The notes beneath the pieces are model-generated. The model worked only from the letters and a program-made list of their open reading frames with translations. It searched no databases and was not told the origin of the DNA. DNA of 64,000 nucleotides from Mesorhizobium prunaredense (GTDB taxonomy: Bacteria > Pseudomonadota > Alphaproteobacteria > Rhizobiales > Rhizobiaceae). This document shows, one piece after another, positions 51,842 to 59,817 of this stretch (position 1 is its first letter; each line of letters starts with the position of its first letter). The DNA is taken from positions 37,225 through 101,224 of the forward strand of contig NZ_FTPD01000067.1 in the NCBI RefSeq assembly GCF_900156895.1, in the 5' to 3' direction. The translations under genes were made by a program, and so were the position numbers.

Positions 51842-51852
51842 ACAAAACGGGC

Positions 51853-52116
51853 ATGTCCGAAGGCATCCATCGTTCGCATCCGGCTATCGTGAAGCGTCTG
51901 AAGCGCGCGCAAGGCCACCTTGCGGCGGTGCTGTCGATGTTCGAGGCGCATCGTCCTTGCGTTGATCTGGCGCAGCAACTCCACGCCGTGGAGAGCGCCA
52001 TCAGCAGTGCAAAGCGCGAACTGATCCACGATCATATCGAGCATTGCCTGACGGACACCGCGGAAGCCGGCGGCAACTCGCTGGCCGAACTCAAGCAACT
52101 GGCGAAATATTTGTGA
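51853..52116 (+). CDS. dmeR: CsoR/RcnR family metal-sensing repressor, DmeR-like
   Basis: 87 residues, all helical. Typical: HPAIVKRLKRAQGHLAAVLS, RPCVDLAQQLHAVESAISSA with the metal Cys and His, and LIHDHIEHCLTDTAEAG. The His-rich start (IHRSH) and the single Cys fit Ni/Co-sensing RcnR/DmeR rather than the two-Cys Cu-sensing CsoR. It lies directly before a CDF exporter, the same arrangement as dmeRF of Rhizobium leguminosarum, where DmeR represses dmeF until Co or Ni binds. Confidence 0.85.
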   Translation: MSEGIHRSHPAIVKRLKRAQGHLAAVLSMFEAHRPCVDLAQQLHAVESAISSAKRELIHDHIEHCLTDTAEAGGNSLAELKQLAKYL

Positions 52117-52124
52117 GCCGTCAA

Positions 52125-53141
52125 ATGCCTGTGCTCGGCGCGCGCATCCTCGATTGGTTCGGGTTCGGGCCGCGCGATCACGCCGCGCATGGTCATGGCC
52201 ATCACGATCATGCCAGCGGGTCGCATAGCCACGGGGTCATCGATGCGACCATTGCGACGACCGACCGCGGCATATGGGCGATAAAATGGTCGTTCGTCAT
52301 CCTGACAATCACCGCGGCGATGCAGATGGTCGTGGTCGCGCTGTCGGGCAGCGTGGCGCTGCTGGCCGACACGGTCCACAACATCGCTGACGCCACCACC
52401 GCTATTCCGCTGTGGATCGCCTTCCTGCTGGCCCGGCGCAAGCCGTCGCCGACCTTCACCTACGGCCTGGGCCGGGTTGAGGACCTGGCCGGGATCATCA
52501 TCGTCGGGATCATCCTGTTCAGCGCCATCGTCGCCGGTTACCAGGCCATCGACCGTTTGATCAATCCACGCGTGGTGACGCATCTGGGCTGGCTGGCGGC
52601 GGCGGGCGTTGTCGGCTTTCTCGGCAATGAGGCCGTCGCGGTTTTCCGCATCCGCGTCGGCCGCGAAATCAACAGCGCCGCACTCATAGCCGACGGCTAC
52701 CACGCCCGCACCGACGGCCTGACCAGCCTTGCTGTGGTCCTCGGAGCGTTCGGCGTCTGGCTCGGTTTTGCGCTGGCCGACCCGATCGTCGGCCTGCTCA
52801 TCACGCTTGCAATCTTCGGCATCGTCTGGCAGTCGGCCCGCTCGGTGCTGACCCGCATGCTCGATGGTATAGATCCTGATGTCATCGGCGACATCCAGCA
52901 TGCCGCCGCGCATGTGCCGGCAGCGCGCATTGTCGAGGCCAAGGCGCGGTGGATCGGTCACAGGCTGCACGCCGACATTGCCATTGCCGTAGAGGAAAGC
53001 CTGCCGGTCTGCGAAGCGAAGAAGATCACCGCAGCGCTCGAGCACCAGCTGTTCGAGCACATGCCGGCGCTTGCGGCGGCGAATATCAGATTGGCGAACG
53101 CGGATGCCGATCATCCCCACGGCGGGCACGACAGCCACTAA
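52125..53141 (+). CDS. dmeF: Cation diffusion facilitator, DmeF-like Co/Ni exporter
   Basis: 338 residues. A histidine-rich N-terminus (HAAHGHGHHDHASGSHSHG), six membrane segments and the CDF metal sites: ALLADTVHNIADATTAIP (HxxxD with D) and ADGYHARTDGLTSLAVVL. A cytoplasmic metallochaperone-like C-terminus ends in DHPHGGHDSH. It should export Co(II)/Ni(II) in exchange for protons. A GTG at 52113 overlapping the dmeR stop is the alternative start; either way the two genes form one operon. Confidence 0.9.
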   Translation: MPVLGARILDWFGFGPRDHAAHGHGHHDHASGSHSHGVIDATIATTDRGIWAIKWSFVILTITAAMQMVVVALSGSVALLADTVHNIADATTAIPLWIAFLLARRKPSPTFTYGLGRVEDLAGIIIVGIILFSAIVAGYQAIDRLINPRVVTHLGWLAAAGVVGFLGNEAVAVFRIRVGREINSAALIADGYHARTDGLTSLAVVLGAFGVWLGFALADPIVGLLITLAIFGIVWQSARSVLTRMLDGIDPDVIGDIQHAAAHVPAARIVEAKARWIGHRLHADIAIAVEESLPVCEAKKITAALEHQLFEHMPALAAANIRLANADADHPHGGHDSH

Positions 53142-53321
53142 CGATCGCTCCAGTGAGCGGGTGCAGCCGGAGAGCGGCATCTGAATTTTGACTAGCCCCT
53201 GAACGGCTGGAGAAGGTGGATAGTGTTGAAAAAGTCCGGCAGAGCAGGATAATTTGCGTTCGAATCTCCATCCCGCTCCAAAGCCTTTACCTGGTCGCGC
53301 GTCCGGGCGGAAAACGGGCAC

Positions 53322-53678
53322 TTAAGCAGCCCCGGCTTTGTGCGCCAAAGCATGCCTCGGCTGGTAGAGGCCAAGCGAGCCGCCACTGGGAAGCGAGACA
53401 TGCGTGAGCAGGCCCCAGCCTTCATCGGTGACAGAAGTGCATTCAACATCGTGCGATTTCAGCTCTTGGATTGTGGCATTGATGTCTTCGCACATGAGAT
53501 AGACTTCGTGGCTGTCGACTTCGGCGGCCGGGTGAACGGCAATCTCGGCCGGCGGCAATTCGAAGATCAACCAGCCTTCGGCAGCATCGACTGCTGGAAA
53601 ACGTAGAACATTGCGAAAAAATGCGCGGTCTGCCTCGGCATCCGTGCTGTAGATGATCATGTGTGCGCCGGAAATCAT
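53322..53678 (-). CDS. VOC family protein
   Basis: 118 residues from ATG 53678, with AAGGAG six bases upstream. One VOC module: MIIYSTDAEADRAFFRNVLR, WLIFELPPAEIAVHP and HEVYLMCEDINATIQELK, ending SGGSLGLYQP. It lacks the usual C-terminal metal-binding Glu, so it may be a binding protein rather than a metalloenzyme. Confidence 0.85.
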   Translation of the reverse strand: MISGAHMIIYSTDAEADRAFFRNVLRFPAVDAAEGWLIFELPPAEIAVHPAAEVDSHEVYLMCEDINATIQELKSHDVECTSVTDEGWGLLTHVSLPSGGSLGLYQPRHALAHKAGAA

Positions 53679-53907
53679 GGCTCCTTATCTCCCTGAAAGT
53701 GATGCGAACAAACAAACTATTGCCGTTGCAAACGACGTTTTCGGCGCTACCGCCCGTCCACACAGCCGCTCGATATCGGCAAGCATATAGGTCGGCCGGC
53801 CGTGATTGCAGGTGCCGGAACCCGGCGTTGCCTCAAAGACCGACGCCTGCCAGGCCTCACGCTATCAGCGGAAGAAGCTGGAGATGCTGTTCGCGCAGCT
53901 GCCGCCA

Positions 53908-54120
53908 TCACCCGGCCATCGGTCTTGAGTCGACCTGGCGCGCGTTTTGGTTCTGGTCGGCGACAGGGGCGGCTGGGGCATCGATCCGGCTCAGAATGTG
54001 ATCCGAGATGCCGCGCGCGATCTCCCGCTCGCCCATGATGATCAGATCGGCGCCGAACTTCTTCAGGTAATCCACTTCGGCATCGGAATGCGCGCGGGCG
54101 ATGATCTCGAGCTTTGGATT
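53908..54120 (-). pseudogene. 3' remnant of a KefB/YbaL-type cation:proton antiporter
   Basis: The last 70 codons of a frame read NPKLEIIARAHSDAEVDYLK then KFGADLIIMGEREIARGISD, the C-terminal RCK/TrkA-type region of monovalent cation:proton antiporters. Upstream of 54120 the frame has no resemblance to the antiporter, whose membrane part is absent. It meets a plus-strand remnant tail to tail. Confidence 0.6.
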
Positions 54121-54129
54121 GAGGATGTC

Positions 54130-54402
54130 CAGCTCGACGTCGTCAGCCGGCTCCGCATGCGCGGCAAGGCCGACGTGTCGACCTATTTCGGCAATTACGA
54201 CCGCATCAGCGACTGGACGCTGTCGCTGGGTTCTGTCGATGGCCGGCCGGCGATCCTGATCCGCAACCCGCAGGAGCCGGACGGCGCGGTGCGCGGCTTC
54301 ATGCTGGTCGAATGGCAGGACGAGCGGGTCGTCCAGATCCGCGATTTTCGTTATGCGCCGTGGTGCCTGGTGGACGCGGAGATCAGCACTGTGGAGGGGT
54401 AG
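54130..54402 (+). pseudogene. 3' remnant resembling the tail of an ECF-type sigma factor with SnoaL domain
   Basis: The frame ending at 54402 has about 80 plausible C-terminal residues (KADVSTYFGNYDRISDWTLS, GRPAILIRNPQEPDGAVRGF, VVQIRDFRYAPWCLVDAEIS) like the NTF2/SnoaL-type end of some sigma-70 family ECF factors. Sequence before about 54130 belongs to the antisense antiporter remnant, so the gene is truncated at its 5' side. Confidence 0.5.
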
Positions 54403-54489
54403 GGGAGGGGCTGGAAATGGTGCGGAGATGGCGTGCGAAGGCGCCTGTCGGGGCATATTGTGTTGCTCAAATTGGCCTCCGGCCGCCCG

Positions 54490-55587
54490 TTATCCGCGCC
54501 GGCCACTGCGCCAGCCAGCCGGCGAGACGCCCGCGAGCTTCTTGAAGCTCCGGCTGAAGGCCGCTTCGGACTCGTAGCCGACATCACGCCCGACTGTCGA
54601 GACTTTGGCCAGCCCATCAGTGAGCAGTCGCGCGGCCAGTTGTACGCGCCATCGCGTGAGATACTGCATCGGTGGGCAGCCGACGAGACGCGTGAAGCGG
54701 GCCGCGAGGACGGACCGCGAGACGCCGGTTTCATGTGCGAGTTCTTCAATTGTCCAGCCCTGCGCCGGATTCTCGTGGACAAGCGCAACGGCCCGGCCGA
54801 CGGCGGGGTCGCGCAAGCCGGCCAGCCAGCCGGTCTGCTCCGACGGCAGTGCCTCAAGATAGCGGCGAACGACCTCAACGAACATCAACTCGCTGAGGCG
54901 CAGGCGGATGCATTCAGCGCCAGGCCGTTGAACGGACACCTCTGCCAGCGTCAGCTCGATCAGCCGGTCGAGCAGGTCGCTCGGTGCGCCGGCCGCACGC
55001 CGAATGCGTATCAGCGGAGGAAGGGCCCCGAGCAGAGGATTGAACGGCCTTGCATCGCAGCCAAGAAAACCGCAGACATATCTGGTCAGGCCGGGGCCGT
55101 CGCCACCTTCGTTGACTACGAAGGGCAGTTGTCCGGTCGCCATGGCGCGAAAGAAATCGAGCGAATCTTCCAGGCTCAAACCTGACCGCACTCCGGGCGC
55201 ACTGCACATCGCGTACGAATCCTCATGCGGGATCACAAGTATGTCGCCTTCGGCAAATTCCATCGGCGGACCGTCACCGATGCTGACCGAGCCCGATCCT
55301 TGGGTGATGATGTGGTAGGAGATCACATGCTGGGCGCGCGGCAGGATGAGATGGGCAAATGAGTCCGCCCGCGGCACTTCCACACTCCAGGGCGAAGAGG
55401 CATCGACCCAGAAGAAAAGCGCGCCGGTGAGCTTTATCACGCGCAGCACGTCCGAAAGCACATCCTTGTCCGGCGCGGCCGAAGGTGCGGCATCGGGAAC
55501 GACCTCTTCCGCTCGCCGTCCAGGCGATGGCGCAGGAACGGACGCTGCGGCAAGCGATTGAGACGCTGGGTCATGGAGCGTGCCCAT
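54490..55587 (-). CDS. AraC family transcriptional regulator with cupin domain
   Basis: 365 residues from ATG 55587 (55629 is an alternative). N-terminal cupin-type ligand domain (VLRVIKLTGALFFWVDASSP, SYHIITQGSGSVSIGDG) and C-terminal double helix-turn-helix (WTIEELAHETGVSRSVLAAR and VGYESEAAFSRSFKKLAGVS). It is divergent from the DUF1330-methyltransferase gene and may control it. Members of this group often respond to reactive or toxic compounds. Confidence 0.93.
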   Translation of the reverse strand: MGTLHDPASQSLAAASVPAPSPGRRAEEVVPDAAPSAAPDKDVLSDVLRVIKLTGALFFWVDASSPWSVEVPRADSFAHLILPRAQHVISYHIITQGSGSVSIGDGPPMEFAEGDILVIPHEDSYAMCSAPGVRSGLSLEDSLDFFRAMATGQLPFVVNEGGDGPGLTRYVCGFLGCDARPFNPLLGALPPLIRIRRAAGAPSDLLDRLIELTLAEVSVQRPGAECIRLRLSELMFVEVVRRYLEALPSEQTGWLAGLRDPAVGRAVALVHENPAQGWTIEELAHETGVSRSVLAARFTRLVGCPPMQYLTRWRVQLAARLLTDGLAKVSTVGRDVGYESEAAFSRSFKKLAGVSPAGWRSGRRG

Positions 55588-55663
55588 GGCCAAGTCTACT
55601 ATGCGCCGAACAGCATATCCACCGCGCATCCCGTGGAATCCATGCGATCAACGGAGGTCGACC

Positions 55664-56776
55664 ATGTCTACCTATTGCTTCTTCGACGTGCGTGAAATCA
55701 CCGACCAAGCCAAGGTCGAGCAGTATCTGGCAGGGGTCTTTGCAACGGTTGAACAGTATGGAGGGCGCTATCTGGTGCTGGGCGGGAAATCCGACCTTGT
55801 CGAAGGAGACTGGCAGTCGGTCTATCCGGTCATCGTCGAATTTGCCGACGGCGAGCATGCCCAGCGCTGGTACTCATCGCCTGAATACGAGCCACTGAAG
55901 GCGCTTCGTGTCGCCGGAACCCGATCCAGCGCAGTGTTCCTTGAAGGTGCAACGCCGGGATCGGAGCAAGCGGCGGTCCAGACCCACCGGGGTAGGACAT
56001 CGAAAACGCCGGCTGAAATCTACGACTCGCTGTTCGTTCCAGCGCTGTTCCGACAATGGGGGCCTGTCGTCGCCGCCGAGGCGCGAATAGGGAGGGGCGA
56101 CCGCGTCATCGACATCGCCTGCGGTACCGGTGTGCTGGCGCTCGCGGCCCTCGACTGCGTTGGCGCGGAGGGCAAGGTGGTCGGGCTTGACCCCAATCCC
56201 GATATGCTTTGCGTTGCCCGCCGCAAAAGCACGCGAATCGAGTGGCGAGAAGGGCGCGCCGAGCAGGTTCCTTTCCCGGATGAAAGCTTCGACGCCGCAG
56301 TCAGCCAGTTCGGCCTGATGTTCTTCGACGATCGAGCAGCCGGACTGCGGGAAATGATGCGCGTGGTTAAGTCCGGCGGCCGGCTCGCCGTCGCGGTCTG
56401 TGACTCGCTCGACCAGTCGCCCGGCTATGCCGCAGTGGCGGATATGCTTGAACGGCTGTTTGGAAGCGACGTTGCGAACGCGTTCCGCGCGCCCTTTGTG
56501 CTCGGCAATGCGGAGCTACTGCGCTCGCTCTGCGCGAAGGCAGGCATAGAGCGTGCCGAGGTGAAGCGGCACCGCGGAACGGTGCGTTTTGCCTCGATCG
56601 AGACGCTGATCTCGACTGAAAGAGCCTGCATCTGGACGTTAGGCGGGCTTTTGGACAACGAGCAGTTCAAGCGGCTTCTGGAGGAGGCCGAGCGGGCACT
56701 TATGCCTTACGTGACAGCAGCCGGCGCCGTCGCTTTCGACATGCCGGCGCTCGTCATCACGGCATCCAAGGACTGA
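55664..56776 (+). CDS. DUF1330 - SAM methyltransferase fusion protein
   Basis: 370 residues from ATG 55664, with CGGAGGT six bases upstream. Residues 1-95 match DUF1330, a ferredoxin-like alpha/beta fold (CFFDVREITDQAKVEQYLAG, GGRYLVLGGKSDLVEGDW). Residues about 115-370 are a class I methyltransferase (DRVIDIACGTGVLALAALDC, VGLDPNPDMLCVA, FPDESFDAAVSQFGLMFFDD). The two usually occur as separate proteins; here a short linker joins them. DUF1330 may bind or modify the substrate. Divergent from the AraC regulator. Confidence 0.9.
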   Translation: MSTYCFFDVREITDQAKVEQYLAGVFATVEQYGGRYLVLGGKSDLVEGDWQSVYPVIVEFADGEHAQRWYSSPEYEPLKALRVAGTRSSAVFLEGATPGSEQAAVQTHRGRTSKTPAEIYDSLFVPALFRQWGPVVAAEARIGRGDRVIDIACGTGVLALAALDCVGAEGKVVGLDPNPDMLCVARRKSTRIEWREGRAEQVPFPDESFDAAVSQFGLMFFDDRAAGLREMMRVVKSGGRLAVAVCDSLDQSPGYAAVADMLERLFGSDVANAFRAPFVLGNAELLRSLCAKAGIERAEVKRHRGTVRFASIETLISTERACIWTLGGLLDNEQFKRLLEEAERALMPYVTAAGAVAFDMPALVITASKD

Positions 56777-56839
56777 CGCTGGCGACCAGTCTGCGATCAG
56801 GCGCTGCCTGATTCACCTTCCCGCGTGCAGCACAGCCTA

Positions 56840-57997
56840 TCAGACGACACGCACGCGGCGCGTCACCTGGCCATTGCTTTCCCAGTATGTGTGTTTCTTG
56901 GCAATCAAGGGATCGTCCATTGCTGGTTGAACTTGTCCCGTGGTGCTGACCGCGCGCGAGGTTACCGTGTGTTCTCCGGCGCCGGCATTTGGCCAATCGA
57001 GCGACCAGATCTTCCAGGCGTGCTCGGCCTCCTCACTGTGGTCGATGGTCGCCCGTATCCAGGGCCCTTGATCGATTTGCACTTCGACCCGGTCGATCGG
57101 TGCCCCCCAGGCTGCCCCAATGATGCGGTAGTCCGAGTCCTTCCGGGTGACTTTTGCGGGCGCGGACTTTATCAGCGCTCGGCCGACTGAGTTCTCGGTC
57201 CACACGGTCTCGCCGTTGTGCTCTTCCTCCCGGATGGTGACATAGTCGCGCGCCATCAGAAGGCTCATGAAGCGGGTGTCACGCACCTCGATGCGCTCCA
57301 GCCACTTGACGTTGGCGATGCCGTACCAACCCGGAGCAATCAGCCGCAGCGGAAAACCATTGGCCGCCGGCAAGGCGGCTCCGTTCATTTCATAGCAGAG
57401 CAGGTTGTCTGGGTTCGTCGCTTCGGCAAGCGACATGGCGCGCGCGAAGTTCTGCTGCATCTTGACGTCGCGGATGGGGACCTCGCCTGTGTCAGTGCCG
57501 AAAAAGACAACCTCGATGCCATTTTCCAGGACGCCGGCTTCCTCGAGGATCGGGGCGAGCGGCGTCCCTGCCCAGCGGGCATTGCCGATGCCGCCGGTGA
57601 AAAAGGGAAAACCGTGGTTGCCCGAGCATTCGACTGTGAAAACGACCTCCTGGCGCGGCCGCGCCCTGATGTCGGCGAGGCTCAATTTCAGGGGCTTCTT
57701 GACCAGCCCGCCGATCTCCATCGACCATGTCTTCTCGTCGATCGTTGGTCGGTTGAAATGCGAGATGCTGAAGAACTTGTCGTTTGGCGTTATCCAGCTA
57801 TCCAGATCCTCCCAGACAAGCTGCTTCTGGATACCGACCGGATCGGGATTTTCGGTCGGCTGGTCCAGCCACGGAACAACCTCCTCGCTCGGCCGCGTTG
57901 GAAAAGCGTAAGCCCGACGCGAGGTATAGAGGGCAGCGATTGCGACAAGAGCCGCGCTTCCCTGAACAAGAAGTTCTCTGCGTTGAAGATCAGGCAT
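56840..57997 (-). CDS. Molybdenum sulfite oxidase family protein, exported
   Basis: 385 residues from ATG 57997, with GGGAGG eight bases upstream. An RR-containing signal segment (QRRELLVQGSAALVAIAALY) suggests Tat export. Moco-domain motifs: the Mo-binding cysteine in VFTVECSGNHGFPFFTG, LLCYEMNGAALPAANGFPLR, APGWYGIANVKWL, followed by the dimerisation domain (GAAWGAPIDRVEVQIDQG). Related enzymes are SorA-type sulfite dehydrogenases; electrons would need a cytochrome c, and none is encoded next to it. Confidence 0.9.
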   Translation of the reverse strand: MPDLQRRELLVQGSAALVAIAALYTSRRAYAFPTRPSEEVVPWLDQPTENPDPVGIQKQLVWEDLDSWITPNDKFFSISHFNRPTIDEKTWSMEIGGLVKKPLKLSLADIRARPRQEVVFTVECSGNHGFPFFTGGIGNARWAGTPLAPILEEAGVLENGIEVVFFGTDTGEVPIRDVKMQQNFARAMSLAEATNPDNLLCYEMNGAALPAANGFPLRLIAPGWYGIANVKWLERIEVRDTRFMSLLMARDYVTIREEEHNGETVWTENSVGRALIKSAPAKVTRKDSDYRIIGAAWGAPIDRVEVQIDQGPWIRATIDHSEEAEHAWKIWSLDWPNAGAGEHTVTSRAVSTTGQVQPAMDDPLIAKKHTYWESNGQVTRRVRVV

Positions 57998-58190
57998 GTT
58001 GTTTCCTCCCAGTTGATCCGGTAAAGGCTGCAACGTGCCTTGGGCCGCAGCCTGAACACGGATAGGCGCAATGAACGTTTGCCCGCCCGGAGATTATCCG
58101 GACAGGTCAGGCAATCAGCGGCGCATCTCAAGCATGTGAAGCCTTGGACGAAACTCTCGCTTGGGTTTCGCCTTTTTCAAGGGTGCGCCT

Positions 58191-58218
58191 TTGAGAGGGT
58201 AGAGTCTAGGTGTATGAT
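58191..58218 (+). promoter_or_regulatory. Possible promoter of the DUF1326-DUF2182 operon
   Basis: TTGAGA (58191-58196), 16 bases, TATGAT (58213-58218), 34 bases before the ATG at 58253. Reasonable sigma-70 match; no operator is evident. Confidence 0.4.
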
Positions 58219-58252
58219 GATGGTCTAATATTTCGAGATCAGGGAGGACAGC

Positions 58253-58885
58253 ATGACGTCTTGGGAAATCAAGGGACGCGAACTGGTCAATTGCACCTGC
58301 GAATATGGCTGCAACTGTCAATTCAATGCGCTGCCCGACAAGGGCCATTGCCATGCCGTTGCCGGCATCCAGATCGACGAAGGTCATCATGGCGAGACCG
58401 TTCTCGACGGCCTGCGGATCGCCGCGATCTTCAAATGGCCCGGCGCGATCCACGAGGGCAACGGCGAAGCCATCGCTTTCGTCGACGAGAAGGCAACCGA
58501 CCAGCAGCGTAACGCGCTGCTGCGCATCATGACCGGCCAGGACACCGACCCGTTCGCGACGATGTTCGCTGTCTACGCCTCAACCGTGACAAAAATGAAT
58601 GAGCCGGTCTTCACCAGGATCGATCTCGACCTCGATGTCGACGGCCGCAGGGGCCGCATCTTCGTCAAGGACTACATCGAAACCGTCGGCGAACCGATCC
58701 GCAACAAGGTGACGGGCGCGGACTCGCGGGCTCAGATCGTGTTGCCGAACGGCTTCGAATATGCGGTCGCCGAGATCGGCAGCGCTTCGAGCACAACCAG
58801 CGGGCCGGTTCAGGTGACCACCAAGGACAGTTACGGCCAGTTCGCGCGGCTGCATCTCAACAATCACGGGGTGGTGCGGGCCTGA
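58253..58885 (+). CDS. DUF1326 domain protein
   Basis: 210 residues, preceded by CAGGGAGGA. The family signature is the cysteine cluster LVNCTCEYGCNCQFNALPDK with a following HCHAVAG; the remainder is beta-rich. DUF1326 genes are consistently followed by a DUF2182 membrane protein, as here (eight bases on). The cysteine and histidine cluster suggests metal binding, plausibly copper; function is not established. Confidence 0.9.
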   Translation: MTSWEIKGRELVNCTCEYGCNCQFNALPDKGHCHAVAGIQIDEGHHGETVLDGLRIAAIFKWPGAIHEGNGEAIAFVDEKATDQQRNALLRIMTGQDTDPFATMFAVYASTVTKMNEPVFTRIDLDLDVDGRRGRIFVKDYIETVGEPIRNKVTGADSRAQIVLPNGFEYAVAEIGSASSTTSGPVQVTTKDSYGQFARLHLNNHGVVRA

Positions 58886-58893
58886 CGCGGCGC

Positions 58894-59793
58894 ATGGACG
58901 GCGGGTCGCCACTGGAACGGCTGCTCAGGCGCGACCGCGTCATCACGATTGCGGGCGTGGTGGCGCTGTGCCTGCTGGCCTGGCTTTATATCGTCGCCGG
59001 CGCAGGGCTCGGCATGAATGCGTGGCAGATGTCGAGGCTCGCGCTATTTCCCCACCTGCAAACTCCGAACATGACATCCGATATGACCTCTGACATGCCT
59101 GGCATGGACATGTCTGGCATGGACATGTCCGGCATGGACATGAGCGCGATGGCGGCGGAGCCGCGGGTCTTGGGGGCCGCGAACTGGGCGCCGATGATCG
59201 CCATGTGGTGGGTCATGATGATCGCCATGATGTCGCCGAGTGCGGCGCCGACCATCCTGCTCTATGCGCGCGTGCATCGCCATGCGCTCGCACAGGGCCA
59301 GATCCAGGACAAGCTCGCGCCGACCGGCGTGTTCATGGCAGGCTACCTCCTGGTCTGGCTGGGGTTCTCCGTCGCGGCCACCGCATTGCATTGGCTGCTC
59401 GAACGCGAAGCCTTCGTTTCCGCGACGATGATGAGTTCGCAGAGCCGCTGGCTTTCAGCCATCGTCCTGATCGGCGCGGGCCTGTATCAGCTCTCGCCCT
59501 TCAAGAACGCCTGCCTGTCGCATTGCCGGGCACCGACCGCATTCCTTGCGCGACACTGGCGTCCCCACGCAGCTGGCGCGCTGCGTTTGGGCGCACTGCA
59601 CGGGGCGTTTTGTGTCGGATGCTGCTGGATGCTGATGGCGTTGTTGTTCGTGGGTGGCGTCATGAATCTGGTGTGGGTTGCCGGGCTCGCCATTCTGGTC
59701 CTGGTCGAAAAGCTGTTTCCTGCCGGCCAGTGGGTTGGCCGGGCAGCCGGCATCGCCCTCATCGCCTGGGGCGGCGCAACGCTTTTGGTCTGA
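58894..59793 (+). CDS. DUF2182 predicted metal-binding membrane protein
   Basis: 299 residues with about seven membrane segments. Between segments 1 and 2 there is a methionine-rich repeat (MPGMDMSGMDMSGMDMSAM), the kind of sequence that binds Cu(I). Later MWWVMMIAMMSPSAAPTILL and the HGAFCVGCCWMLMALLFVGG segment are family signatures. Together with the DUF1326 gene it forms a two-gene unit likely concerned with metal handling at the inner membrane. Confidence 0.9.
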   Translation: MDGGSPLERLLRRDRVITIAGVVALCLLAWLYIVAGAGLGMNAWQMSRLALFPHLQTPNMTSDMTSDMPGMDMSGMDMSGMDMSAMAAEPRVLGAANWAPMIAMWWVMMIAMMSPSAAPTILLYARVHRHALAQGQIQDKLAPTGVFMAGYLLVWLGFSVAATALHWLLEREAFVSATMMSSQSRWLSAIVLIGAGLYQLSPFKNACLSHCRAPTAFLARHWRPHAAGALRLGALHGAFCVGCCWMLMALLFVGGVMNLVWVAGLAILVLVEKLFPAGQWVGRAAGIALIAWGGATLLV

Positions 59794-59817
59794 TGAACAG
59801 AGACGCCTCTTGTCGGC

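Noticed and set aside
52032..53321. 429-codon minus-strand open frame opposite dmeF
   Set aside because: Antisense shadow; the plus strand carries all CDF motifs.
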